DNA from: Phytoseiulus persimilis | Lineage: Eukaryota > Arthropoda > Arachnida > Mesostigmata > Phytoseiidae | Length of the DNA: 64,000 nucleotides | NCBI GenBank assembly: GCA_037576195.1 | Contig: JAQZDE010000085.1 | Location: 1 to 64,000 of the forward strand | Direction of reading: 5' to 3' | Shown: positions 1-11,216 of the stretch, piece after piece | Layout: the number at the start of each line of letters is the position of its first letter | Position numbering within the stretch: position 1 is the first letter of the stretch | Position numbers and translations under genes: made by a program | The notes under the pieces: generated by a model | Seen by the model: the letters and a program-made list of their open reading frames with translations, nothing else | What the model was told of the DNA's origin: nothing | The model's database searches: none

Positions 1-1489
1 TTCCTCCCAGATCATCGACAATCACAAAGCTGCCTTCGGACATCCCTCGGATCGGCCGGAAAGGGTACGAAGCGGGAAATCGCCTGAATATGTGCCTAAC
101 TGGTGGAATTCCCGCGCACAATTTCGTGACGACGATAATGATGCTGTCCATCACCCAACGCAAAAAAGCTAAGCGGTGAGACGACCCCGCGAGGCCCGGT
201 GGGCGAGACGAATGGTGGCCCAAGATATTGTCCTTGGAGGCAGGACGTCCGTTCAAGGTTTCAACAGACCAAGGGCAATTGGCGGCGTTGCTTGGTTGCA
301 ACCACATATTCATTACTGAAGCAAGGCTCGGTTCCGTCCGTTCGAGCGATTTCGAAATCCCGAGAATAACTTCATTCGAATCGGGTGATCTTTCTTTTCC
401 GAAAGCCGGTGAATTTCATGATTCAATACTCATCCTCAGTGACTAAGGGAGATTATGGCGGGAGAAGGAGCACCGATGTGGTGGACTGAGCTCCTAAATC
501 AAGTTGCAAATCAGCGCGAACGGCGCACTAGCTGATGCCCCTCTCCCACGGAGTTCCTTTCAGAGGAGCGAACAGGAAAAACAACTTTCGGTGCGAGCAA
601 ACACATCGAAAACTGATACGAACAATGCGGACCAAATACTTCTCAACGAGTAAATGGTTCGGAGCTGTTCAACACAGAGAGTCGTCGTAAATTTTATTTT
701 CTCGACGGACAACAGCACCAAGAAGGGTACTACATCGTGCAAACAACGTGTTGAAACATGTGTGTCAGCGTGCGATTGAATTCGCTCTAGATGACGTGTC
801 TCTGCCTCATGGAATCATCTGAGGAAGAAAATGATTCGTCGTTCTCAACCTCGACTCGGTCTCGCGCAACGCTGGTAGCAACACCAGTTCAGCTGGAATT
901 CCCGATCTTTGTGGAATGAATCTGGTAACGTAAGCATGCTGCGAGCCCGTCAGTACCGGTTTATCGATCGGGCAGGAACAGCCCCGAAATCAGAAAGGAA
1001 TAGCGCATAGACATTCGCCAATATCGTTCGTATCGCTTCCGCCTGAATCGTTCCACCTCTCGATATACTCCTTCCTCTCGAGTTCTTGGGGCTCGAGATA
1101 GCGTTGCTGCGAGCTGTTGAGCAAGCTCCATGTCTCCCGACTATAAAGGGGAGACTACGATTCGAAAAGCCATTTATACTCTAAGTTTTAACCGTAGCTC
1201 GGCCGAATCTCGTTCTTCAGACATTGACCCTGTCCAACAGTCTCGCAGTGCGACGCTTGCTTTCCATGGCCCTGCAGGTTGGCCCACTTGCGATGCAGTC
1301 TGTGATCCTTCGCTGCGAGTATCGGGTTCGCATTGGTCTCTCAGGTCGCCAAACAGTGGAATGCATTACAACCAGATATATTCGTTCCTACACCTACTCG
1401 AGATTGCGCAACGTATAAAGGGACGTTAGCAACCGATTGAGAGAGAGGCGTGGTGGTGAGCGATTGCTGAACACTCGCTACATGCCTGA
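1..1489. other. Gene-free left edge
   Basis: No exon, RNA gene or repeat could be recognised. The short open frames on both strands are rich in Arg and Ser and show no domain, membrane segment or splice-bounded structure, so I treat them as chance. Confidence 0.5.
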
Positions 1490-2000
1490 GACCCGTGTCA
1501 GTCGATTTGAGCGCACTTGATTTGAGCGCAACGAATTCACTCGCGCTGCTGTGTATGTAGAGTATGATATGGAGGAAGAGGAAAATCCCTCTCCTTTCCG
1601 CCGATTGCAGACTACTCGATGAACAGAGAATGTACGGTTGCTCGGGGTAATATGGAGAGGAGAACTTGGACGACGGCATGAGATACCTCGGTGACGACAT
1701 TCCCTCGATGAATCAGACGAAGGAACATAGCTTGGCTCGAGAAGGAGAAATGTTTTTGATGAGGTTAGGTTAGGTTTCTCCTCACCATACTCCACCGAGC
1801 AACCGTACTTTGTTTATTGGACGAGTAGTCTGCAATCGAAGGATAGGTGGGGGATTTCACTCTTCCTCTATCTCACACTCCCCACTCACAGCAGTGCGAA
1901 TGAATTCGTTGCGCTCAAATCAACTGCGCTTGGATCGACCTCGCTCAAATCAACTGCGCTTGGATCGACCTCGCTCAAATCAACTGCGCTCAAATCGATC
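1490..2000. repeat. Imperfect inverted repeat (foldback-like)
   Basis: A left arm at about 1490-1662 reappears in reverse complement at about 1787-1995, separated by a spacer of roughly 125 bases. Matching blocks, in order outward from the spacer, are CCGAGCAACCGTAC, GAGTAGTCTGCAATCG, an AT/CT-rich stretch around TCCTCTTCCTC, and GAATTCGTTGCGCTCAAATC. The arms differ by substitutions and small indels, so the structure is not recent. No transposase frame is visible in the spacer. It could be a foldback or MITE-like element, or two inverted insertions of one repeat. Confidence 0.75.
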
Positions 2001-2010
2001 CGCGCTCAAA
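1908..2010. repeat. Short tandem repeat, 30-bp unit plus short derivatives
   Basis: The unit CTCAAATCAACTGCGCTTGG followed by ATCGACCTCG occurs twice in tandem and then degenerates into shorter units that keep the core GCGCTCAAATC. It forms the outer end of the right arm of the inverted repeat. The left arm carries only two copies of the core, so the tandem expansion happened on one arm only. Confidence 0.8.
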
Positions 2011-2049
2011 TCGAGTAGAACCCTGAGACCAAATCGGAATGGTTCCTGA

Positions 2050-5000
2050 CCATCGCGGGAAGCTCACCTCCCAGGCTGCGGATCCGACGCCGCTGGAACG
2101 CTGAGATCTGACCTAATTGAGCCTTATGCGACGACAGATTAGTATGATTCTGCTATTCAGAAACCGAGACTCAAAACCGCAGTGAATTATCCGTCGCTCC
2201 GAGTAAGCGAGGACCGGGACTCTTCTATTCGCACTTCCCTTCCATCTCAGCGAATACGTGGAATAAGTTCGGAGGTTATCTCTGTCCCGCATCGTGATTG
2301 AGGTTAAGGCCCTCTCACGGTCGAGACAATCTGGCTCCGCATCGATCCTCCGTAGATAGTTCCTGGAAAACGTTGGACACACGAGCGGCAGTCTCCTTCT
2401 AGAGCTCCTCGGCACACAGGATTCCAGTTGAGGTATTGCGAGCCGGAAGCCCCCCATCAGGCGCTCAGTATGTGAAACCCTCGATCGAGATAGACAAGGA
2501 GAATGATAATCAGGGCGGAATCCGTAGTTTCACTGCCATCCAGAATGAGCCGCAGGTTCAAAACGCTGACGACACAATTCCCTTGTTCGGGGCGACCGTT
2601 GAGAGAAGAGTCGCTCATTAAGAAAAGAGGAACAATGACTACATTAGAAAACTCGGGTTTGTGTCTTGCTCGAGACACGTTTAGTACTCTGCGCAGGTGT
2701 CAGGCATTTAGTGAACGAGAGAACCCTTGTACAGATCCGCTGACAGGGAGCCGTCCCCATTTCGAGGCCGATGACTGGGTCGAAATGTGAGAGTCATGCT
2801 GTTCACTGATGGCATCGGTCGCTGGACGCGAACAGCACACTTTTCAGACCGCTCCACTCAGAGGTTATCGGAAGGGGACATAGCTTTTATGACTCGCCAG
2901 TGAATCAGCGAAACGTGAGTGTCTGCCCCCAGAGCAAGTGCAGACACGAAGAAACCACTCAGGAATCTATGGACTTCCAAGGTTCATAAGACCGGAAGAT
3001 TTCCTCTCTGGCAGGAGTTCTCGCAATATGTGCGAAATTTCCGAGCCCTCAACTTCGAAAACTTGGATCACATTTCATCCTCCGTAGGACCCCTCCTGTG
3101 TGAATAATGAGGAACACTGATTTTGAGAGTCACCCTATCCAAGCAGTCGTTCTCTACGGAAGAGAGTTGTGCCACTTTGGAAGCCATTCCCCTTTTGGGC
3201 TCCGTTGGTGGCAGTTGTCTCAAGTTGCCTAAAGCCGTCATTGCCAGAGATTAGGGAGATCAGAGGAAGGAGTCGGTGACTCCCGCCAGCCTGAAAGCGT
3301 TCGTCTTAGCAAAATGTAAGACGTAGTTGAGTCTCCATGTCCCCCAGAGAATTGCACATTTGTCATTAATTGAGGATTCCGGGAGGGGGCTCTGCAGAGG
3401 GCATGCATGTGCATAGGACTCCGAGGCCGAAGAATATGATTCCGTAAAGCTACCAGGTAACTCAGCCCCTAGAGAGCTAAGAGCACAGCTCGCCATTATT
3501 GAGGTTCCTTTCACGAACCCCTATCGATAGGTGAGACTCTGTCGACACAACGCTACCCGGAGGAAATTCGGCTATTTTGCGACGGTTCCCTCCACTCAAG
3601 ACAGTGAGCCCGACCGATCGCGGATTCCTTCATGAAATCGTGCTAGTGATCCCCCCGTGGTAGTGTGCTCGGTTGTGGATCCCGTTTTTTTTTCTCTTCC
3701 GAGACTCATATAGATACATTTCACTGACAGACAGAAGTCATCTTATCTAAATCCAGCCTTCCGTCCAATCGGACAGAGTTGCTCTCGGAAAATGTGTGGT
3801 CGGCAGGTTAGCTTGAAATAGGAAGGTTCCAATCGTCCCATCCCGGTATTGTTCTCCTGGAGTTTGACAACGATTTTTTCGCGTCGATCCGCTTGGTCGT
3901 GACAGCGTGGTTTCACCCGGGAAGTGACAATCGTTTAACGACACACACAGCGTGAGCAGTGCGTGTTGAACTAGGTACGGTATCACCGAGGAAACTAGCC
4001 CAGGCGAGCAGGAATGGTGCGCATGCCGAATCGACGCGCTCGAAGCGCAAAAACATTCTTGGGATCGACGCGGACGCTGTGTCTGTTCCGGAGAGGGCGG
4101 ACGTCCTTATTCCGCCCGAGCTTCTGCTTGTGACCTCGCGGAGAACAGATTCTCTAGAATGCCCTTCAAGGAGAAACAATCAATTATGGTGCAACCTCCG
4201 ATTGCGTTCCTCCTCAAGACGAGTTTCTCCGGGGCAGACCCTAATTACAGTTCGGGATATGTTAAGGGATCCCGGATGCTAGTTTTCCAGGGATAGAGCC
4301 ATGAGGAAAAGTAAGAATAATGTTACCGATGAGACGCATTAGACACAGCGGATGAACATGGAGAAAATCGCGACAATGAAGCGCCGGGACGATCGGAATA
4401 CACTAGTGTTGGCGGGCTCTTCAGCGTCGAAACGCCATTTCACGTGGGGAGAGGATGCGAAAAGCTCCACAAGACCACTGAAAACAGCCTCCTCCATGAT
4501 TTCCAGCATTGCGGGTGACATGCCACGAACTAATATTCGTTTATCTCAAGCTAGGAGATTTTTGATAGTGTCACATAAGTGAAGTTTCAGATCGCTCGCA
4601 TGGCCGAGCATGAAGCTTCCTCCGGAGCCAATTGCTGATTTGCTGATTGTTTGAACTCGCCCAGACTGAACAATTGAGTCGCCTCCTGCCCCAGGGTTTT
4701 CATCCTGCTCTCGCAGAGGTATTCATAGTGATCCTTTGACGCATGACTCTACCGAACTCCCGCTGAGAAGAGTATCTCGAGCGAATCATTGATCGGATAA
4801 ATTGAGTATCGGGAGAGTGGCACGGGTCTCCACGGAGTTTCAGCCGGATCTGATCGTTTGATTTCAGCTGGTAGACCTGTTCTCACGGATCATCACAAAG
4901 TGATATACAATGTCATACTGCGAGAACCCGGCTAAGTGAAGCCCACCCTGACAAGCTTATTTGGTTCCACATCTACTTGGAGGGTTCCACGTCATCGTGA

Positions 5001-7816
5001 TTCTTGTCGGCTCGGTGACTGGTGGGCGATTTCCCACCAGTAACGTCTCCGCGGTCGGGGATAGTGTATGACCCTGTGACTCAGTCGCAGGGAACTCCGT
5101 AGAGTTCTCGAAATCACTCAATCGAGTCCCTCGTAAAAGAGCCCCCGTTCGGTTCCAAATCGTCCCTCGTAAACGAAGTAACTAAGCCAGAATCCCCGCT
5201 GCCGTCGCACGATGACAGCCTCCCGGCTCGTTTTCAGCGGCGAAAAAATCACCCTATCAGCCAGTCCGCCGCTTCTAACGACCGCAATCCTGGCTGCACG
5301 ATCGGGTCCCATCCATCGAGTGTAGTGGAGGGAATCACGGATCTAATACAATGATGCGTTTCGATCATTTGGGGTCACAAAATTTCTTCGGTACACTCTA
5401 GGACTAACGGGCCGAGGAGTGTCGCTCACCTTGAATTGACTTCACGGAATAAGATTACTATCAATGCATGCGGCCGAGAAACCTTCGCCCCGGGCGAGAG
5501 GACTACGCCCCGCGGAAGACTTGAAGGAAAATCTCGACTCTGGCCCCGAAAGAAAGCCTAGGCGTGGAATCCGGAGCAATAGAACATGTGGCTCAATCCG
5601 AGAGGAACAATGAGTCAATGTGCCGACGGGAGACTGCTGTTGTGAAGGAGCGTGCAAGTCTGTTAGCATAGATTACTTCCCCGAGATCAACATAATCGAG
5701 ATTGCTCGATCGTGTTCCAAGTACAGTAACAATAGAAATGGGGAGGGAATGTCTTCCAATCTCGCCATCGTCGGATAGCTGTTGCGTCAGACTCCGCTGT
5801 CTCGATAGGATGGCCGGGAGAATAACCTTGTTGGTGGATTGCGTCACAAAGAGATAGAGGACGTCGAAGTTTCCTCTCTGCTGCAATCTTGAGCTTTAAT
5901 TTCAGATTGAAGAAGCATCCCCGCACTGAGGACAAGAATCGCCGGAGAGCCATCAAATTTCAGCAAAGAACATCATCTCAAGGAAAAACCGCCAAGCCTT
6001 GGTGCTTGGACCCTCAGCTTCACCTGGTTTTCTGAAAAAAGCGTCAAAGTCCGCGCGGCCCTCTCAGCACCGTCTCCGGTTTCCAAGAATATTCTGCAGC
6101 TGAACAACAAGTGCACAGAAGGAAGGGATCCTCGTGGCTACTTTTGATGAAAGGATGGATGGAAACGCTGTCGGGATCCGAACTCTTTCACTCAACAAAT
6201 CCCACACTGGGACTAGAGGCCACCATTCCACATATCCTCTCGACACGAGGATAACTTGAAAAATTGACAAGTGTCGACATCCCGAGTTGACCGGAACGAG
6301 AACAGTCAGATCGATGGTGCGATCTTGTCGACAATTCGGCGACAATGAGGGCCCCATCGCTGTCGGTGCAATCGGAACCCGGGGATACCATAAGCGGGAA
6401 GCATTAACAAGGATCATATATTAGGTAGCGAATCCCACATCCAGCGACGCAACTTGGGAACAGGCTGGGTGCCTCGAAACTCTGAAAACTCTCGGGAACG
6501 CAGCCCCTTGAGACCGATGCCGAGCCGCAGCACCAATTCCGCCTAATGATTCCGCTGAATGTTTCCGAGCCCGCACGATCGATTCAAGGTTCGAATCAGG
6601 ACGTCGTGCCTCCTCCCGGGCTGATAAGAGGAATTTCTAGCTTGTGAGGGGCACAGTTAAAGAAGCACCCATGGCGGGCCTGCTCATCAAATCGGCTAAT
6701 GTGGCTGTCCGGGGAAGCGGGGATCGACGTCAAGTTGAACAAACCTTGGATGCTAACAATAATCATTTCCAGTGGAGCTCAGGACCGATCAGTTCGAGAC
6801 ATTAATCGACGGATCTCGCGTGACAGAATACAGATACTAGTTTCCCGAATGCTGGATCCCGAAATTTTTCATCCATGAAGGTGGCAATTCCTCAGTCGCT
6901 AGTCGCTAGGTAGTCTTCCGGTAGGTTTTAATGCGTTGTGCACATGTTACGGAATTCGTGTGAGGCCCGAAGCTTGTAAGCCCATCCGGAAGCCCGCCAG
7001 GACTCCTCTTCATTGACCAAATCTCCAGATATCTCTTGTCGGAATTCCGGTCTTTGTTCTTGATCATCTAGTTTCTTTCACACCAGGCTCGTTTCCCCGC
7101 TCCACATGCCGTCTGCAAAGTGCAGGTGTTCATTATGTTCTGAGCGAACATAGATCAGATTGAAATACTCCGTCAATAAGATACCGGCGCTCAGGTGTCT
7201 CTCTGCGGGCAACACATCGAGCGTGTGTGGGGGACTGCCCAGCGGTGATCGATGCGAACTATGGGGTTGTCTCACGTAGCATGGGCATCCAGCGCACTGA
7301 TGTCTACATGGGTAACGTCCCAGCGAACAAATCTGCCCGGCGTTCCGGTCCCGGTACTGCGCTCGCCACTGCTTTGCAACGTCCTGATCTATCAATCAAT
7401 GTATCCATTCCACAGAGCGGCCTCGGCCACAATGGTGGCTCCATTGCCGAGCTCGAGACGCTGTAAACTAGACTGGAACCAGGTCTCCGAAGGTAATGAA
7501 ATTGGTGACTTGCACCATCCTGAACCTCGTCGTCAACGAGTGAAGAATACCCAGTGAAGTGCTCTGTTCGTGGACAGCAGGGAGTGCGAATTCACACTGA
7601 GACGAGAATTTGATCGATCTCGGAATTTCGTTCCGATCCGAATGGAACTTAGAAGTTCACTTTCTTTATCATCGTCGTCCGCTCGTCGCCACTGAGCACT
7701 CTCACCTGGCTCCCGAATCTTTTTCAGATATTGTCGAGCATACCTCTCGTATCCCCAACCTTTGCCAAATAAATATGTCTTATGTCGTGCTTGTCAATGT
7801 ACACTTGACGAGGTTA
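2050..7816. other. Non-coding stretch, probable GPCR intron or intergenic DNA
   Basis: No supportable gene. It lies downstream, on the minus strand, of a GPCR exon that ends in a good splice donor, so part or all of it may be intron. I looked on the minus strand for the rest of the receptor (a TM3 Cys and DRF/DRY-like motif, or a TM7 NPxxY) and did not find it. Small open frames at 6064-6417 and 7078-7395 (minus) have no recognisable content. Confidence 0.45.
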
Positions 7817-7822
7817 ACTTAC

Positions 7823-8126
7823 GTAGCAAAATATTCCCTATGAGGTTAGCCGGAACGCATATTAACAGCACTAGGATATCAGCCACGGCTAAGTTCACGA
7901 GAAGATAATTGGTCGTGGTTTTCATTCGCGGAGATCGAAACACGACGCCAAGCACAAACGCATTTCCAATGAGTCCCATGATGAAGATGACAGCATACGC
8001 AATGATCATGAGGACCGTAACGGAAACGTCATAGCGAAATATATCCTCAACAGCCGTCACGAATACTGCGGACTCATTCACGCTTAATGCGCTCAGTTCG
8101 TTTTGGTCACTTTCGGCAGATTCCAT
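7823..8126 (-). CDS. Class A peptide GPCR, first coding exon (SIFamide/NPFF-receptor-like)
   Basis: Partial gene. The exon encodes a hydrophilic N-terminus with an NES glycosylation sequon, TM1 (VLMIIAYAVIFIMGLIGNAF, with the conserved GN pair) and TM2 (TTTNYLLVNLAVADILVLLI, with LAVAD). Between them, the first loop carries FRSPRMKT. This arrangement is typical of class A neuropeptide receptors. The loop and the TM2 NYLLVNLAVAD block most resemble SIFamide / neuropeptide FF-type receptors of arthropods; that sub-assignment is from memory. The exon ends at 7823 in a consensus donor (GTAAGT on the minus strand), so TM3-TM7 must lie further left. They are not recognisable between 1 and 7816, which implies a long intron or a broken gene. 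The ATG at 8126 is the chosen start. Confidence 0.8.
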
Positions 8127-8845
8127 GGGATCGGGGTAACACTTGAAACTTTTCTTGCGCTCTGTTCCGTCGTGGGCTTTCCCCTGATGCCGTTAGAAAA
8201 TGATGGGAATCTAACAATGAGGCAACACGCGTACAAAATGAAACACAAAGAACGACGACGCTCTGCGGGGAACCTCAACGTTGGGCAAAACATCGAACTT
8301 CAGTTTTCTAGCCCCATCCTCCGCGGGAGAGGGCGCCTGGTGGCCTCTCCACAACTCTTACCCGTCGGGAAGTCAAAGTCTCGGTCCATAAAGCAACGAA
8401 GCTCAGGCTGGCGTTGATGATTCCAACGGGGTTTCCCTCACGATGTATCCACTTCTCACCGACACTCTTGCAGCTGATATTCCCGCTAGATCAACCTATG
8501 CATCCAACAATCGTCTTCACAGTCTCATGGAGACTCCGATCGCAGTCTGTTCCCCCTTCCCTCCTCCTCGGCGGTTAACATCAAAATCGGAAGCCCATTG
8601 GTTACAACGTACATACAGTGGCAGTCTATGAAATAGAGTTACCCTCAGAGGGCGGAGCTTTTCAGCATCGGAGATGATTCCAGGGCTGATCTTGCCATAC
8701 TTTCGAGGTTTGTGGATTCGTCTCGACCGTGAGTCCTCCGGATGAACCCGCGTTTCTCATCTGCCGATGAGTCCATCCGGGTATACCATCGGACAGTATT
8801 ATCAGGTGATTGGGACAACAGTACTATGGAACAACCGCCCTGGAC
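8127..8845. other. Stretch between the GPCR exon and the minisatellite
   Basis: No gene recognised. This is where promoter or 5' untranslated sequence of the minus-strand GPCR would be expected, but I see no clear TATA box. Confidence 0.4.
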
Positions 8846-10288
8846 TCCGAAAATTCAGTTCGATCTCAGAATCCAAAAAGTATGGTCACATCGAGCCTGG
8901 AATCATCTCCATGGACTCCCAGAAGGGTGTCCAGAAGGACCCCGGAAAAATTTCCATGGGCTCCAAAAATTATGGTCAGATCGAGCCCGGAATCCTTTCC
9001 ACTGACTCCAAAAACTATGGTCAGATCGACCCCGTAATTTCCTCCAAGAACTCCAAAAACTATGATCACATTGACTCCGGAATCATCTCCACCGACTCCG
9101 GAAATTATGGTCACATCGACCCCGGAAGCATCTCCATGAACTCCTCAAAGCCTGGTCAGATCGAGCCCGCAGAATCATCGCTGTGGACTCTCATATTGAT
9201 GGTCCAAAGGACTTCGGGAAAATCTCCACGGACAGATAGTATTGCCAGATTGACCCCGGATAACCCCCATGGACTCCAAAAAGCACGGTCAGATCGACCC
9301 TAGATCACCCCCACGGGCTCCAAAAAGTAAGGTCAGATCGATCCCGCAATGCTTTCCACGGACTCCAAAAAGTACGGTCAGATCGACCCCGGATCACCCC
9401 AATGGACTCAAAAAAGTAATGTCAGATCGAACCCGGAATTCTTTCCACGGACTCCCAGAAAGTATGGTCAGATCGACCCCGGAATCACCTCCACCGACTC
9501 CGAAAAGGATGGTCAGATTGAGCCCGGAATCCTCCTCACGAACTCCAAAAAGTATGTTCAGATCGACCCCGGAATCACCCCCATGGACTTAAAAATGTAA
9601 TGTCAGATCGAGCCCGGGTACCTTTCCACGGACTTCAAAGAGTATGATCAGATCGACCCCGGATCACCCCCATGGACTCAAGAAAGTAATGTCAGATCGA
9701 GCCCGAGATCCTTCCCACGGACTTCAAAGAAAATGATCAGATCGACCCCGGAATCACCTTACTCACTCCAAAAAGTGAGGTCAGATCGATCCCGGAATCC
9801 TTTCCACGGACTCAAAAAAGTTCGGTCAGATCGTTCCCGGATCACCCCCATGGACTCGAAAAATTGATGTCAGATCGAGCCCGGAGTCCTTTCCACGGAC
9901 TTCAAAGAGTATGGTCAGATCGACCCCGGAATCTCCTTCACCGACTCCGAAAATTATGGAAAGATTGAGCCCGGAATCCTTCCCAAGGACCCAGAAAAGT
10001 ATGGTCAGATCGACCCCGGAATCACCTTCACCGACTCCAAAAAGTAAGGTCAGATCGATCCCGGAATCCTTTCCGCGGACTCCAAACAGTTCGGTCAGAT
10101 CGACCCCGGATCACCCCCATGGACTCAAAAAAATACTGTCAGATCGAGCCCGGAATCCTTCCCACGGACTTCAAAGATTATGGTCAGATCGAGCCCGGAA
10201 TCCTTCCCACGGACTTCAAAGAGTATGGTCAGATCGACCCCGGATTCACTTCCACCAACTCCAAAAAGTATGGTCAGATCAAGTATCA
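8846..10288. repeat. 45-bp minisatellite array A (about 32 units)
   Basis: Diverged tandem units of about 45 bases. The core is AAAAAGTATGGTCAGATCGA followed by CCCCGGAATC, then a more variable ACC/CTT-TCCAC segment and GACTCC. Unit length was counted by hand and copy number is estimated from array length. Because 45 is a multiple of three, several frames stay open and give apparent proteins of repeated 15-residue units (for example KKYGQIDPGI). The units drift freely, with frame breaks at several places, so I regard these frames as by-products. A non-repeat interruption lies near 9180-9250. Confidence 0.92.
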
Positions 10289-10588
10289 GATCTCTTGGAG
10301 TGTCTCTGTTTTGTTGACCGCCACTGTATCTGCCCCTTTACGTGAGAAGGAGGAATATTCAGAGGGTACAGTCTGGATATGTATAAATATATATATGTAT
10401 ATATATACACATACTAGCCGGCCTTCGGCCCACTACGCTGCTGGCCCTACCCTTGCTTCGGCAGTCTACTGCTGACATACACACATTGCCTTACATGCAG
10501 TGTCATGTGGCCTTCGAGAGTGGCCACCGATTCTCGATATCGAATCTGGCATCGAGGCACTTTTCTCTCTTCACTGGGTCAGCATCAT
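10289..10588. other. Spacer between minisatellites with TA-rich tract
   Basis: About 300 bases separate the two arrays. They contain an alternating TA/TG tract at about 10378-10412, followed by a short GC-rich stretch with a small self-complementary run (GCCGGCCTTCGGCC, near 10418). A second TA-rich tract follows array B at about 11338-11360. Confidence 0.7.
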
Positions 10589-11216
10589 GTTTTTGAGAAG
10601 TACGGTCAGATTGGTCTCGTAATCACCCCTCCAGATTCGGAGAAGCATGGTCAGATTGGTCCCGGGATCACCCCTCCAGGTTTTGAATGGTACGGTCAGA
10701 TTTGTCTCGGAATCACCCCTCCAGGTTTTGGAAAGTACGGTCAGATTGGCCTCGGAATCACGCCTCCAGGTTTTGAAAAGTATGGTCAGATTGGTCTCGT
10801 GATCACCCCTCCAGATTCGGAGAAGTATGGCCAGATTGGTTCCGGGATCACCCCTCCAGGTTTTGGAAAGTACGGTCAGATTTGTCTCGGAATCACCCCT
10901 CCAGACTCGGGAAAGTATTGTCAGCTTGTTTTCGGGATCACCCCTCCAGACTTGGAAAGTAATGGTCGGATTGGTCTCGTTATCACCCCTCCAGATTCGT
11001 ACCAATCTGGCCATTACTTTCCAACTCTGGAAGCATGGTCAGATTGGTCCCGGAATCACCCCTCCCCGTTTTGAAAAGTACGGTCAGATTGGTCTCGGAA
11101 TCACCCCTCCAGATTCGGAGAAGTATGGTCAGATTGGTGCCGGAACCACCCCTGCAGGTTTTGAAAAGTACGGTCAGATTGGTCTCGGAATCACCCCTCC
11201 AGACTTGGAAAAACTT
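10589..11216. repeat. 45-bp minisatellite array B (about 14 units), related to array A
   Basis: The units have the same 45-base period as array A and share the core AAAGTAYGGTCAGAT and the CGGAATCACC segment. They differ consistently elsewhere: TTGGTCTCG replaces CGACCCC, and CCTCCAGGTTTTG or CCTCCAGATTCGG replaces the spacer. The array is a sister subfamily that has homogenised separately. It is open on both strands; the minus strand reads as repeated TWRGDxETNLT units. Confidence 0.92.

Noticed and set aside
6581..6610. GGTTCGAATC resembling a tRNA T-loop
   Set aside because: No A-box, acceptor stem or anticodon arm can be folded around it.
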